Source: Actinomycetes bacterium
Lineage (GTDB): Bacteria; Actinomycetota; Acidimicrobiia; Acidimicrobiales; Palsa-688
Reading direction: 5' to 3'
DNA length: 23,933 nt
NCBI GenBank assembly: GCA_021811865.1
Contig: JAKAQB010000055.1
Location: 1-23,933, forward strand
Position 1 is the first letter of the stretch, and each line of letters starts with the position of its first letter. Below are positions 15,005 to 23,149 of the stretch, one piece after another. The notes under the pieces are model-generated. The model saw nothing but the letters and a program-made list of their open reading frames with translations, was not told the origin of the DNA and ran no database searches. Made by a program: the position numbers and the translations under genes.

Positions 15005-16900
15005 ATGGACGCCGGGAGCATCCGACACGCATATCTCGACTACTTCCGCGAGCGCGGCCATGTCCGCATCGCGCGGGCCAACCTCGTCCCCCGCGAGGAC
15101 CCGACCACGCTCTTCACCGGCTCGGGGATGCAGCCCCTCATCCCCTACCTGCTCGGGGCGCCCCATCCCGACGGCACGCGGCTCGTCGACTCGCAGCCGT
15201 GCTTTCGAGCGGAGGACATCGACGAGGTCGGTGACGCCCGGCACACGACGATGTTCGAGATGCTCGGCAACTGGTCGCTCGGCGACTACTTCAAGGCCGA
15301 GCAGCTGCCATGGCTGTTCAGCTTCCTGACCGAGGTCCTTGACCTCGACCCCGGACGGCTCTACGTCAGCGCCTTCGCCGGATCGCCCCGGTGGGGGATC
15401 CCCCGGGACGATGAGTCGATCGAGATCTGGGCCGGACTGCTCTCCAAGGCAGGTGTGAGCGCCGAGGTGGTCGACCTCGGGACGGCCGAGGAGGCGGCGC
15501 GCCGGGGCATCGGGCAGGGCCGGATCATCCTCTACGACGAGTCGCAGTGCTGGTGGAGCCGCTCCGGCCCGCCGGCGTCGATGCCCGCGGGTGAGCCCGG
15601 CGGCATCGACTCGGAAGTCTTCTACCTCTTCCCGCAGGTCGCCCACGACGCCGCCTTCGGGGTGCACTGCCACCCCCACTGCGACTGCGGTCGCTTCGTC
15701 GAGATCGGCAACTCGGTGTTCATGCAGTACCGGCGGACGGAGAGCGGCTTCGAGCGGCTCCCCCAGCCGAACGTCGATTTCGGCGGCGGCCTCGAGCGCC
15801 TCGCCATGGCGTCGATCGACGCTGACGACGTCTTCGAGGTCGACCTGTTGAAGTCCGTGACGGCTGCCATCGACGCCATGCTCCCGGCCGCCTCGAGCGG
15901 TGACCGCCGCGCCAAGCGGATCATCGCCGACCACGCCCGCGCGGTCGTCTTCCTCGCTCTCGACGGCGTCGAGCCCTCCAACAACACCCAGGGCTATGTC
16001 ATGCGTCGCTTCGCCCGCCGGGCAGTGCGCCAGGGCCTTCTTCTCGGGATCGACTCCGGACTCCTGTCGGCGCTCGTCGCCCCGATCGCCGCCAGCTACC
16101 AGTCCGCCTACCCGGACCTGGCGGACCGTGCCGGCCACATCACTGCGGTGCTCGACCGCGAGGAGAGCCTCTTCCGCAGGACCCTCGCCCGTGGCGTCCG
16201 GGAGCTCCCGAAGCTGGCCGGCCCGCTCCTCACCGGCGACGTCGTCTTCACCCTCTTCGACACCTACGGCTTCCCGCCCGAGCTCAGCGTGGAGGAGGCC
16301 CAGTCGGCCGGCCTCCCGGTGGAAGAGGGCTGGCGAGCGCGCTACGACCAGCTCATGGCCGAGCAGCGGGAGCGGTCCCGCACGGCGGCAGCCGGCATGT
16401 TCAAGGGGGGCCTGGCGGACCAGTCGGAGGCGACCACCCGCCTGCACACCGCCACCCACCTCCTCTACAAGGCGCTCCGGCTGGTCCTCGGTGACCATGT
16501 CGTCCAGCGGGGCAGCAACATCACGCCCGAGCGGCTGCGTTTCGACTTCTCCCACCCGGCCAAAATGACCCCGGAGCAGGTTGCCGAGGTCGAGCGGATC
16601 GTCAACCAGAACATCGCCCGCGACTGGCCGATGAACATCTCGCAGATGTCGCCCGACGAGGCCTTCGCCGCAGGCGCTCTTGGTGCCTTCGGCGACCGCT
16701 ACGGACCCGTGGTCTCCGTCTACACAGCCGGCGATCCTTCCGGCGAGTGGTACAGCAAGGAGATCTGTGGTGGCCCACACGTCCGCCACACCGGCGAGCT
16801 CGGGCGCTTCCGGATCGTGAAGGAGGAGTCCTCCTCGGCCGGCGTCCGGCGCATCCGGGCGGTGGTCGAGGCCGCGGAGAGGGCGACCGTCTCGTCCTGA
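15005..16900 (+). CDS. Alanyl-tRNA synthetase-like protein, short form lacking the C-terminal domain
   Basis: This 631-aa protein covers the class II catalytic core (TTLFTGSGMQPLIPYL, 34-49; TMFEMLGNWSLGDYF, 82-96; FGGGLERLAMAS as motif 3), the tRNA-recognition helices (NNTQGYVMRRFARRAVR) and the editing domain with both zinc-site pairs, H481-TAT-H485 and C588-GGP-H592. It stops after GVRRIRAVVEAAE, where a normal bacterial AlaRS of about 870-900 aa continues into the C-Ala/DHHA1 domain. The sequence is diverged from usual actinobacterial AlaRS, so it is more likely a second, specialised paralog than the housekeeping enzyme; that is inference. Upstream in-frame sequence to 14402 is not family-like. 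The gene is likely leaderless and stands alone downstream of the EgtE-like gene. Confidence 0.88.
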   Translation: MDAGSIRHAYLDYFRERGHVRIARANLVPREDPTTLFTGSGMQPLIPYLLGAPHPDGTRLVDSQPCFRAEDIDEVGDARHTTMFEMLGNWSLGDYFKAEQLPWLFSFLTEVLDLDPGRLYVSAFAGSPRWGIPRDDESIEIWAGLLSKAGVSAEVVDLGTAEEAARRGIGQGRIILYDESQCWWSRSGPPASMPAGEPGGIDSEVFYLFPQVAHDAAFGVHCHPHCDCGRFVEIGNSVFMQYRRTESGFERLPQPNVDFGGGLERLAMASIDADDVFEVDLLKSVTAAIDAMLPAASSGDRRAKRIIADHARAVVFLALDGVEPSNNTQGYVMRRFARRAVRQGLLLGIDSGLLSALVAPIAASYQSAYPDLADRAGHITAVLDREESLFRRTLARGVRELPKLAGPLLTGDVVFTLFDTYGFPPELSVEEAQSAGLPVEEGWRARYDQLMAEQRERSRTAAAGMFKGGLADQSEATTRLHTATHLLYKALRLVLGDHVVQRGSNITPERLRFDFSHPAKMTPEQVAEVERIVNQNIARDWPMNISQMSPDEAFAAGALGAFGDRYGPVVSVYTAGDPSGEWYSKEICGGPHVRHTGELGRFRIVKEESSSAGVRRIRAVVEAAERATVSS

Positions 16901-17733
16901 GCGCGGCTGCTCCGCCTCGGTCCACTGCCGACAGCATCACGGCTTCCTCGAGCCGGAGGCCGTCTCCGAGCAGTGACGACGGCACGCCGGCCGGGGTCTT
17001 GCCCCGGTGGGGCCGTCTCGCTCCGCGGACACCACCTGAACGGACCGATCGTCGCCGAGGGCTCCTCTGAGCGTTGGTGGCTGGTCGACTCCCACGACCG
17101 AGTGTCCCGCCACCGAGCGGCGAGGTTCCGCGGCTCGCCCGTGAGCGGTCCCGCCTACGCCATCGCAGACCGGAGCCGTCGTCATCTTCACGGCGGCCAC
17201 CACCTCGTCGACATGCACGGCGGAGTGATCGCCTCCAGCGGCTGCCGACCGTTCCCGCCGGCTGCGCGGCGAGAGTCCATCGCGGCCGAGCGGTGGTCCT
17301 TGGCTTGACGGGCCAGGCCGTGGGCAACCTCGAGCCGGGTCCGGCGTCGAGCGTCGCGGCATCTTCATCGCCGCGGATCGTCATCGAGCCCAGTTGGGGA
17401 ATCCGGACACCCAATGACCATGGTGTCCCAGGACTCCCTGCGGCCGACCACCCCGGCAGCGGCGCCAGCAGGAGCTGTGTCGTAGCGGCGAGAAGGGTCT
17501 CCTTTGAACCGAATAAATTCAAGTATTTGAGTTGACGTAGGGCCAGAGAGATAAGGTAGGAGAGGTCCGAAAACTGGCCCACGGGACCGCCGGTCGCCTG
17601 TGACCGTCCATTGCGCTCCTCGATGTTCGAGAAGGGCGGGGGAGTGATCCGGCGGCGGAGTGCGGCGTGCGACGGGCGTTGTCGGGAGAGCGTGTTCGCT
17701 GCGGCAGCACCATAGAGGATCCGGGAGGAACTG
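16901..17733. other. Long intergenic region between AlaRS-like and UbiD genes
   Basis: About 830 bp with no convincing gene on either strand. It contains a GC hairpin CCGGGG-TCTTG-CCCCGG (16991-17007) about 90 bp after the AlaRS-like stop, with no T-run, and an AT-rich promoter area near 17500-17560. The UbiD leader holds a 30-codon ORF (17623-17715) without a ribosome-binding site that ends 18 bp before the UbiD ATG; coding is doubtful. Confidence 0.45.
17504..17560 (+). promoter_or_regulatory. AT-rich promoter/operator region of the ubiD-like gene
   Basis: In otherwise GC-rich DNA, TTGAA-N9-TTCAA (17504-17522) and the overlapping TCAA-GTAT-TTGA (17519-17530) form inverted repeats next to TTGACG (17532-17537), a -35 candidate. 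The -10 is unclear; TAAGGT (17552-17557) fits TAnnnT but is closer than ideal. Two GTAGG half-sites (17537-17541, 17556-17560) echo the repeats seen at 3535, 10101 and 11028. Confidence 0.45.
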
Positions 17734-19320
17734 ATGAGTGTCACCGAAGTCACCGAGCAAGCAGAGGTGCGAACGAGTGACGACCTTCGGGGCTGGCTCG
17801 GGCAGGTGGAGGAGATCGGCGAGCTGCACACGATCGAGTCGGAGGTCGATCCGGTCGAGGAGATGGCCGCGACGACCTATCTCGCCGCTCAAGCCGAGGA
17901 CGCACCGGCGATTCTCTTCACCAACGTGAGAGGTTCGCGCCCGGGGAGTCGAGCGTTGTTCAACATGGTGGGAAGCAGCCTGCGCCGCTACGCTCTCGCC
18001 TTCGGGCTCGACCCCGGCCTCGACGCACTCACGCTCGTCCAGGCGACGCGAGACCTGCTCCGGCGGCGGGTCGCGCCGGTGACGGTCGACGCCAACCGCG
18101 CGCCGATCAACGAGACGGTGCTGACGGGCGCCGACATCGACCTCGAGTCGCTTCCTGTTCCCCAGCACTGGCCACTCGATGGCGGCCGTTACATCGGCAC
18201 CGCAGACGTCGTGCTCACCCGGGACCCCGACCTCGGGCACGTCAACATGGGCACGTACCGGATGATGCTGCATGACCGCAACCATGTGGGCCTGTATCTG
18301 AGCCCGGGCAAGGACGCGCGCCTGCACGTCGCGAGGAGCTGGGAGCAGGGAAAAGACGTCGAGGTCGTCGCCGTCTACGGCGTCCATCCGCTGTGGATGA
18401 TCCTCGGTTCACAGGCCTTCCCGAAGAACCTCTCCGAGCTCGACGCGGTGGGCGGTGTGCTCGGAAGGCCCTTCGAGCTGGTGAACGGGACCGTGAACGA
18501 TCTACCGATACCAGCAGCGGCTGAGATCGCCATCGAGGGAGTGATCCACGTGGGGGCGACGCGCCCCGAGGGTCCTTTCGGCGAGTTCACCGGCTACTAC
18601 GGGCGTCCCGAGGGAAGCGCGCCTCTCGTCGAGGTGACAGCAGTCCATCTGCGGCGCGAGCCGATTCTGACCAACGCGCTCATGGCCGACCACCCGAGTT
18701 GCGAGATGGGCCTGTTCAACTGTGTCGCCAGATCGGCCCGTCTCTGGGATGACCTGGATCGCCTGGGCATTCCCGGGATCCGTGGCGTGTGGGCTCCTCC
18801 CGAAGCCGCCTCGGCCTTCGGCGTGCTCGTCGTCTCCCTCGAGCAGCGGTACGCGGGGCACGCGGCGCAGGTGTTGGCCCTCGCCGCTCAGGCGCCGGCG
18901 ACCGCCTACTTCACGAAGTGGATCATCGCCGTGGACGAGGATGTCGACCCCACGGACTTCTCCCAGGTTCTCTGGGCCTTGAGCACCCGCTGCAGCCCTG
19001 CCAATGACATCGACGTCCTCCACGACACGTGGAGCACGTGGCTCGACCCCACTCTCAACCCGCCGGAGATCCGAGCGTGGGGCTCCAAGGGCCTCATCAA
19101 CGCCTGTAGGGAGCATCGCTACCTCGCCCAGTTCTCGACGCGGACCGCGCTGTCGTCGGCGACCTTCGAGCGCGTGGCAAGCCGCTGGAGCCGGGACTTC
19201 GGCCTCCCCGGCGAGGCGCCTCGCCCCCTTGCCTTCGAAGGAGGGGTCTCTGACCTGTACCGCTATCACGAGACCGGTGAGCGTCTCTCTGGCCGTGAGA
19301 ACGGTGCCAGCAGCCTCTGA
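17734..19320 (+). CDS. UbiD family decarboxylase (prenylated-FMN dependent)
   Basis: This 528-aa protein has typical UbiD size and motifs: NMGTYRMMLHDRNHVGLYL with Arg176, and EGPFGEFTGYYG with Glu279 and Glu284, together the Glu-Arg-Glu set that surrounds prFMN in Fdc1/UbiD. It should reversibly decarboxylate an aromatic or alpha,beta-unsaturated acid. Prenylated FMN needs a UbiX enzyme, which is not in the window. GGGAGG (17723-17728) is five bases before the ATG, so the start is firm. The next gene in the same direction is an aryl-AMP ligase 479 bp on, suggesting a decarboxylase working on, or competing for, the same hydroxylated benzoate-like acids. It could equally be a carboxylase in phenol-type metabolism. 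Confidence 0.92.
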   Translation: MSVTEVTEQAEVRTSDDLRGWLGQVEEIGELHTIESEVDPVEEMAATTYLAAQAEDAPAILFTNVRGSRPGSRALFNMVGSSLRRYALAFGLDPGLDALTLVQATRDLLRRRVAPVTVDANRAPINETVLTGADIDLESLPVPQHWPLDGGRYIGTADVVLTRDPDLGHVNMGTYRMMLHDRNHVGLYLSPGKDARLHVARSWEQGKDVEVVAVYGVHPLWMILGSQAFPKNLSELDAVGGVLGRPFELVNGTVNDLPIPAAAEIAIEGVIHVGATRPEGPFGEFTGYYGRPEGSAPLVEVTAVHLRREPILTNALMADHPSCEMGLFNCVARSARLWDDLDRLGIPGIRGVWAPPEAASAFGVLVVSLEQRYAGHAAQVLALAAQAPATAYFTKWIIAVDEDVDPTDFSQVLWALSTRCSPANDIDVLHDTWSTWLDPTLNPPEIRAWGSKGLINACREHRYLAQFSTRTALSSATFERVASRWSRDFGLPGEAPRPLAFEGGVSDLYRYHETGERLSGRENGASSL

Positions 19321-19799
19321 GCTCGCGGTAGGCAGTGCGCGCCCTTGGAGGGTGCGTGCCGCTTGGCTCAACCCCGTGCCGATGTCCCGCTTGGCCGGTG
19401 GGCCGGTCCGCCCGCTCGGCACCCGCGCCGTAGGTCGGCTGGAGGCCGCCTGGCGTATCGCAGTGTGGCAGCCCGAGGGACTGCCGTCGTCCACCCGACA
19501 GGTCGGGAGGTGCTGCGGTAGCTGGCCGGCTCTGTGGCGCGAGGCGGCGGATCCCGATCCGGTCGGGACAACGACCTCACCTCCGGCCTCGGCATCACGC
19601 GGTCACGCCGGATCCAACGTGCTGTTCCATGCCACCATGGGCAACGTCGCCGTGCTCGACGACGCGTGGTCGAGCACGGGCTCGGAGCGGTCGGGAGGGC
19701 GCTCCGGCAGATGCACAAAGTGGCTCGACGCCCGGGACCGCCTGCAGGCAGGGCCATCAGACGCGACGCCGTGAGAGGTGCGGAGGAAGAAGGGGAAGC
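19321..19799. other. Intergenic region between UbiD and second ligase
   Basis: About 480 bp with no recognisable gene; the open frames on both strands are Arg/Pro/Ser-rich shadows. Its notable content is the strong inverted repeat at 19650-19679. Confidence 0.5.
19650..19679. repeat. Perfect 11-bp inverted repeat with 8-nt loop
   Basis: CCGTGCTCGAC (19650-19660) and GTCGAGCACGG (19669-19679) are exact reverse complements around GACGCGTG. It lies 120 bp before the second aryl-AMP ligase. With no T-run it is not a standard terminator; a leader-RNA hairpin or protein-binding site is possible. Confidence 0.65.
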
Positions 19800-21458
19800 A
19801 TGGTTCGGCCTATCACCGACGGCTTCGTGCCGTGGTCGCAGGAGGAGTCGGAGCGCTACCGGCGGGCGGGCTGGTGGGCTGGCCGCTCGCTCGGGGACGA
19901 GCTCTGGGATGTGGCCGCCAATCGCGCCGAACATCCGGCACTCGTGGACGGGGACATCCGCCTGACATACGCGGAGCTCGCCGCGCGATCTGACGCGGCT
20001 GCGGGGCGGCTGCTGGACCTCGGCCTCGAGCCTGGAGACCGCCTCCTCGTCCAGCTGCCCAACACGTGGCACTTCGTCGTCCTCAGCCTGGCCTGCTTGC
20101 GGACTGGTGTCGTGCCGATCATGGCGCTGCCGGCTCACCGGGAGCTCGAGTTGGCGCACCTCGCCCAGCTGTCGGAGGCCCGGGGGATCGCGGTGCCGTC
20201 TGTCTGGCGCGGCTTCGACCATCAGGCCTTGGCGGGCAAGCTGGCCGATGCCCTGCCGGATCTCGAGCACGTCCTTGTCGCCGGGGGTGCTCGTGACGGC
20301 TCCATCGACCTCGACGTCGTGTGCGCCGGCCCCGAGGGGCGACCGCCGGAGTTGGCGTCGCCGAGTGGCGGGGACATCGCGCTCTTCCTCCTCTCCGGCG
20401 GCACGACCGGTCTGCCGAAGCTCATCAGCCGCACGCACCAGGACTACGCCTACAACGCCAGGTGCAGCGCGGTGACGAGCGGCATGAGCGGCGACACGGT
20501 GTACCTGGCCGCGTTGCCAGCCAGCCACAACTTCGCACTGGCCTGCCCGGGCGTCCTCGGTACCCTGCTGAGCGGCGGCACGGTCGTCATGCTGGCCTCA
20601 CCGGAGCCAGCTGGCGCATTTGCAACCATCGCCCGCGAGCACGTGACCCACACTGCCGTTGTACCTGCTGTGGCGCAGCGCTGGATGGAGCGCCGGGAGC
20701 AGGGGGCCGGCGATGATCTGAGCTCGCTCGAGGTTCTCCAGGTCGGAGGGGCGCGAATCGCCGATGAGCTCGCACGGCGTGTCACCCCGCTGCTCGGATG
20801 CACCCTCCAGCAGGTTTTCGGCATGGCCGAGGGGCTCATCAACATGACCCGCCTCGATGACCCGCCGGACGTGATCTGCTCGACCCAGGGCCGCCCCATG
20901 AGCCCGGGCGACGAGGTGCGCCTGGTCGACATAGAGGGTAGGGGGGTCGGGCCCGACGAGTCCGGACTGCTCCTGACCCGCGGGCCGTACACGCCCCGCG
21001 GCTACTACCGAGCGGAGGAGCAGAACGCGAGGGCGTTCACCCCGGAGGGTTGGTACCGCAGCGGAGACGTCTGCCGCACGACCCCGGAGGGCAATCTCGT
21101 CGTCGAGGGCCGCGACAAGGACATCATCAACCGCGGCGGCGAGAAGGTGTCAGCGGAGGTGGTCGAGAACCTTGCGTACCAGGTCGCCGACGTGCGAGAG
21201 GCGGCCGCTGTCGCCATGCCCGACCCGGTGCTCGGTGAGCGGGTGTGCCTCTATGCCGTCCTCAGGCCAGGGGCGAGTCTGGACCTCACGTCCCTGCGCG
21301 CTCGGATGACCGAGGCAGGGGTGGCCGCCTACATGCTGCCCGAGCGGCTCGAGCTCTGCGACGAGATCCCGAAGACTCAGGTGGGAAAGATCGACAAGAA
21401 GGCCCTGCGCGAGCGAGTTGCCCGGCTGGCTGCAGCCGGAGAGCTGTCTGCGCACTGA
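19800..21458 (+). CDS. Second aryl-acid AMP ligase (DhbE/EntE-like)
   Basis: This 552-aa paralog of the ligase at 4377 has SGGTTGLPK (199-207), VFGMAEGL (339-346), WYRSGDV (418-424), GRDKDIINRGGEKVS (437-451) and catalytic Lys530. Its pocket reads SHNFALACPG, giving His243, Asn244 and Cys249, the same Asn/Cys pair as in the first ligase. It is expected to activate a hydroxybenzoate as the AMP ester and form a CoA or carrier thioester. The frame is open upstream, but ATG 19800 is chosen because GGAGGAAGAAGGGG lies directly before it and the family N-terminus (FVPWSQEESERYRRAGWW) follows. With UbiD upstream, it suggests a second aromatic-acid entry point. Siderophore synthesis is less likely without an NRPS. 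Confidence 0.89.
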   Translation: MVRPITDGFVPWSQEESERYRRAGWWAGRSLGDELWDVAANRAEHPALVDGDIRLTYAELAARSDAAAGRLLDLGLEPGDRLLVQLPNTWHFVVLSLACLRTGVVPIMALPAHRELELAHLAQLSEARGIAVPSVWRGFDHQALAGKLADALPDLEHVLVAGGARDGSIDLDVVCAGPEGRPPELASPSGGDIALFLLSGGTTGLPKLISRTHQDYAYNARCSAVTSGMSGDTVYLAALPASHNFALACPGVLGTLLSGGTVVMLASPEPAGAFATIAREHVTHTAVVPAVAQRWMERREQGAGDDLSSLEVLQVGGARIADELARRVTPLLGCTLQQVFGMAEGLINMTRLDDPPDVICSTQGRPMSPGDEVRLVDIEGRGVGPDESGLLLTRGPYTPRGYYRAEEQNARAFTPEGWYRSGDVCRTTPEGNLVVEGRDKDIINRGGEKVSAEVVENLAYQVADVREAAAVAMPDPVLGERVCLYAVLRPGASLDLTSLRARMTEAGVAAYMLPERLELCDEIPKTQVGKIDKKALRERVARLAAAGELSAH

Positions 21459-21585
21459 TCGGATGCCCGGCATGCGCCGGTGGTGCCGCGAAGTCAAGGG
21501 GGGCGAGCCATCGGCCGACACCTGGTACGCGAAGCACTCGCCGCGTGGGGCGCTTGAGCGACTTGCTGGCGGGCCGTGAGAGCGA

Positions 21586-21605
21586 CGAAGGACCGGGTCC
21601 CTTCG
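21586..21605. terminator. Hairpin between convergent ligase and MFS genes
   Basis: CGAAGG-N8-CCTTCG lies in the 276 bp between the ligase stop and the end of the convergent MFS gene. The position suits a bidirectional terminator, but no T-run follows on either strand. The rest of this gap shows no gene. Confidence 0.25.
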
Positions 21606-21734
21606 GGCTCCCACTGCAGTCTTCCAGGTCGGCCGTTGAGCATGCTTGCCGACAGGGACCGGGCCGGAGAGGCGCCTCCGGACAGCCACGGCCGGAGCGG
21701 CGGTCGCCCCCGAATGCCCTGACGCCGTCGCCGC

Positions 21735-22967
21735 TCACGAGCTCTCCTCTGCGCCGCCGAACCCCCGAGGGGTCTGAGCTCTCCACAGCGGGATGAACGC
21801 CAGGACGGCGACGCACTGGACCGCCACCACGAAGTAGATGGCGTCGTCGATCGAGATGTCGTAGAAGACGCCGATGAGGGCGGAGCCAGCCAGCCAGGCC
21901 ACCCCGTAGACGGCGGTGAAGGTCCCGAAGCCCACGCCGCGCCGGCCGGCGGGGACGAGGTCGGCCACCGCCGCCCGCATGGTCGACTCGTGCACGCCCA
22001 TCACCGCTCCCCACAGCACGGCACCGGCCGAGACGAGCGGTACCGCCGTCGAGAACGACAAGAACGGCACCGCAGCTCCGAGGAGGGGAAGCACCACGAG
22101 GCCACGCAGGCCGAACCGGTCGTACACCCGTCCCGAGACGAGGGCAGTAAGGGCGGCGACCCCCATGGCGAGCGCGTACAGCACGGGGATGACCGGTTCC
22201 GAGACGACGTGGTGGCGCTGAAGGTGGTAGGCGAGTACGGCGAAGGTGGAGAAGCCGGCGAGCGTGGCGGCGCTGAAGGCGGCGTACTGCCAGTAGCGAC
22301 GGCTGAAGCCCCGCAACGACACCGCCCTCGTCTGGGGTGCCCGGACGCCCCGGTCGTAGGCGGCGGGCACCGGGACCCGGCGGCGCAGGTACCCGAGCAC
22401 CGCCAAGGCGGCCACTCCGGGGACGGCCAGCACCACGAAGGCGTCGTGGTAACCGTGGTGGGTCGCGAGCACCGCGGCCACGACGAGCGGTCCGACCATG
22501 GCGCCCGACTGGTCGAGTGCCTCGTGCGCGGCGAAGGCGCGGCCCCTGCCGAGGTCGACGCTCGCCTCGGCGAGCATCGTGTCACGGGCCGGGGTCCGCA
22601 CCGCCTTGCCGAATCGCTCTGCCACGACGAGCAGGCAGGCGACGCCGAGCGGGCCACCCGCGCCGAGCAAGGGCACCGATACCACTGTGATGGCGTAGCC
22701 GGTGATGCTGATGGCCCACTGCCGGCCGCTGCGGTCCGACCAGCGACCGCTCGCGAGGCGGAAGACGAGCGCCACTGCCTCGCCGAGTCCTGTGATGACA
22801 CCGACGAGCGCTGCGGAGGCTCCGTAGGTGGCCAGATAGGGACCGACGATGCTGCGCGCCCCTTCGTACACGAAGTCGGCGAGGCCGCTCACGACGCCGA
22901 AGACGAGCACGAAGCGGAGTGGACCGAGCCGGTTCGGGCCGGTCGTCTCCCGCACACCCTCGCTCAT
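21735..22967 (-). CDS. MFS transporter
   Basis: This 410-aa integral membrane protein has about 10-12 hydrophobic helices, for example FVLVFGVVSGLADFVYEG, AAVPFLSFSTAVPLVSAGAV and AIYFVVAVQCVAVLAFIPL. The MFS motif A is visible between helices 2 and 3 (SGRWSDRSGRQW), and a related loop VSGRVYDRFGLRG occurs in the second half. Some members of this general type are annotated as drug efflux or uptake carriers; the substrate cannot be read from the sequence. ATG 22967 is chosen over the longer frame because AGGAG lies four bases upstream and the N-terminal residues before it are not membrane-like. The gene converges with the aryl-AMP ligase and diverges from the FAD oxidoreductase, so it may handle an aromatic compound, but that is only context. 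Confidence 0.88.
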   Translation of the reverse strand: MSEGVRETTGPNRLGPLRFVLVFGVVSGLADFVYEGARSIVGPYLATYGASAALVGVITGLGEAVALVFRLASGRWSDRSGRQWAISITGYAITVVSVPLLGAGGPLGVACLLVVAERFGKAVRTPARDTMLAEASVDLGRGRAFAAHEALDQSGAMVGPLVVAAVLATHHGYHDAFVVLAVPGVAALAVLGYLRRRVPVPAAYDRGVRAPQTRAVSLRGFSRRYWQYAAFSAATLAGFSTFAVLAYHLQRHHVVSEPVIPVLYALAMGVAALTALVSGRVYDRFGLRGLVVLPLLGAAVPFLSFSTAVPLVSAGAVLWGAVMGVHESTMRAAVADLVPAGRRGVGFGTFTAVYGVAWLAGSALIGVFYDISIDDAIYFVVAVQCVAVLAFIPLWRAQTPRGFGGAEESS

Positions 22968-23149
22968 CGGCTCCTGCCTACCCCACCGGGGATCGCGGTG
23001 CACCCGCGCCGCCGCTCTCCATCGCCGTGGGCCTGGCGGAGGCCGGTGTGCCTACGACTGCCGCCAGCTCCGGCGAGCGGCGCCGGTCACACGTAGCCCA
23101 CCGAGGTCCAGATTGCCGCGCCCGCCCCGATCCGGTAGTCATCTTCTCC

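Noticed and set aside
14345..16789. 814-codon open frame on the minus strand opposite the AlaRS-like gene
   Set aside because: It is the antisense shadow of a well-supported gene; its residues follow the reverse of AlaRS codons and show no domain of their own.
17623..17715. 30-codon ORF in the UbiD leader as a regulatory leader peptide
   Set aside because: It has no ribosome-binding site and no codon run that would suggest attenuation; its position 18 bp before the UbiD start is the only support.
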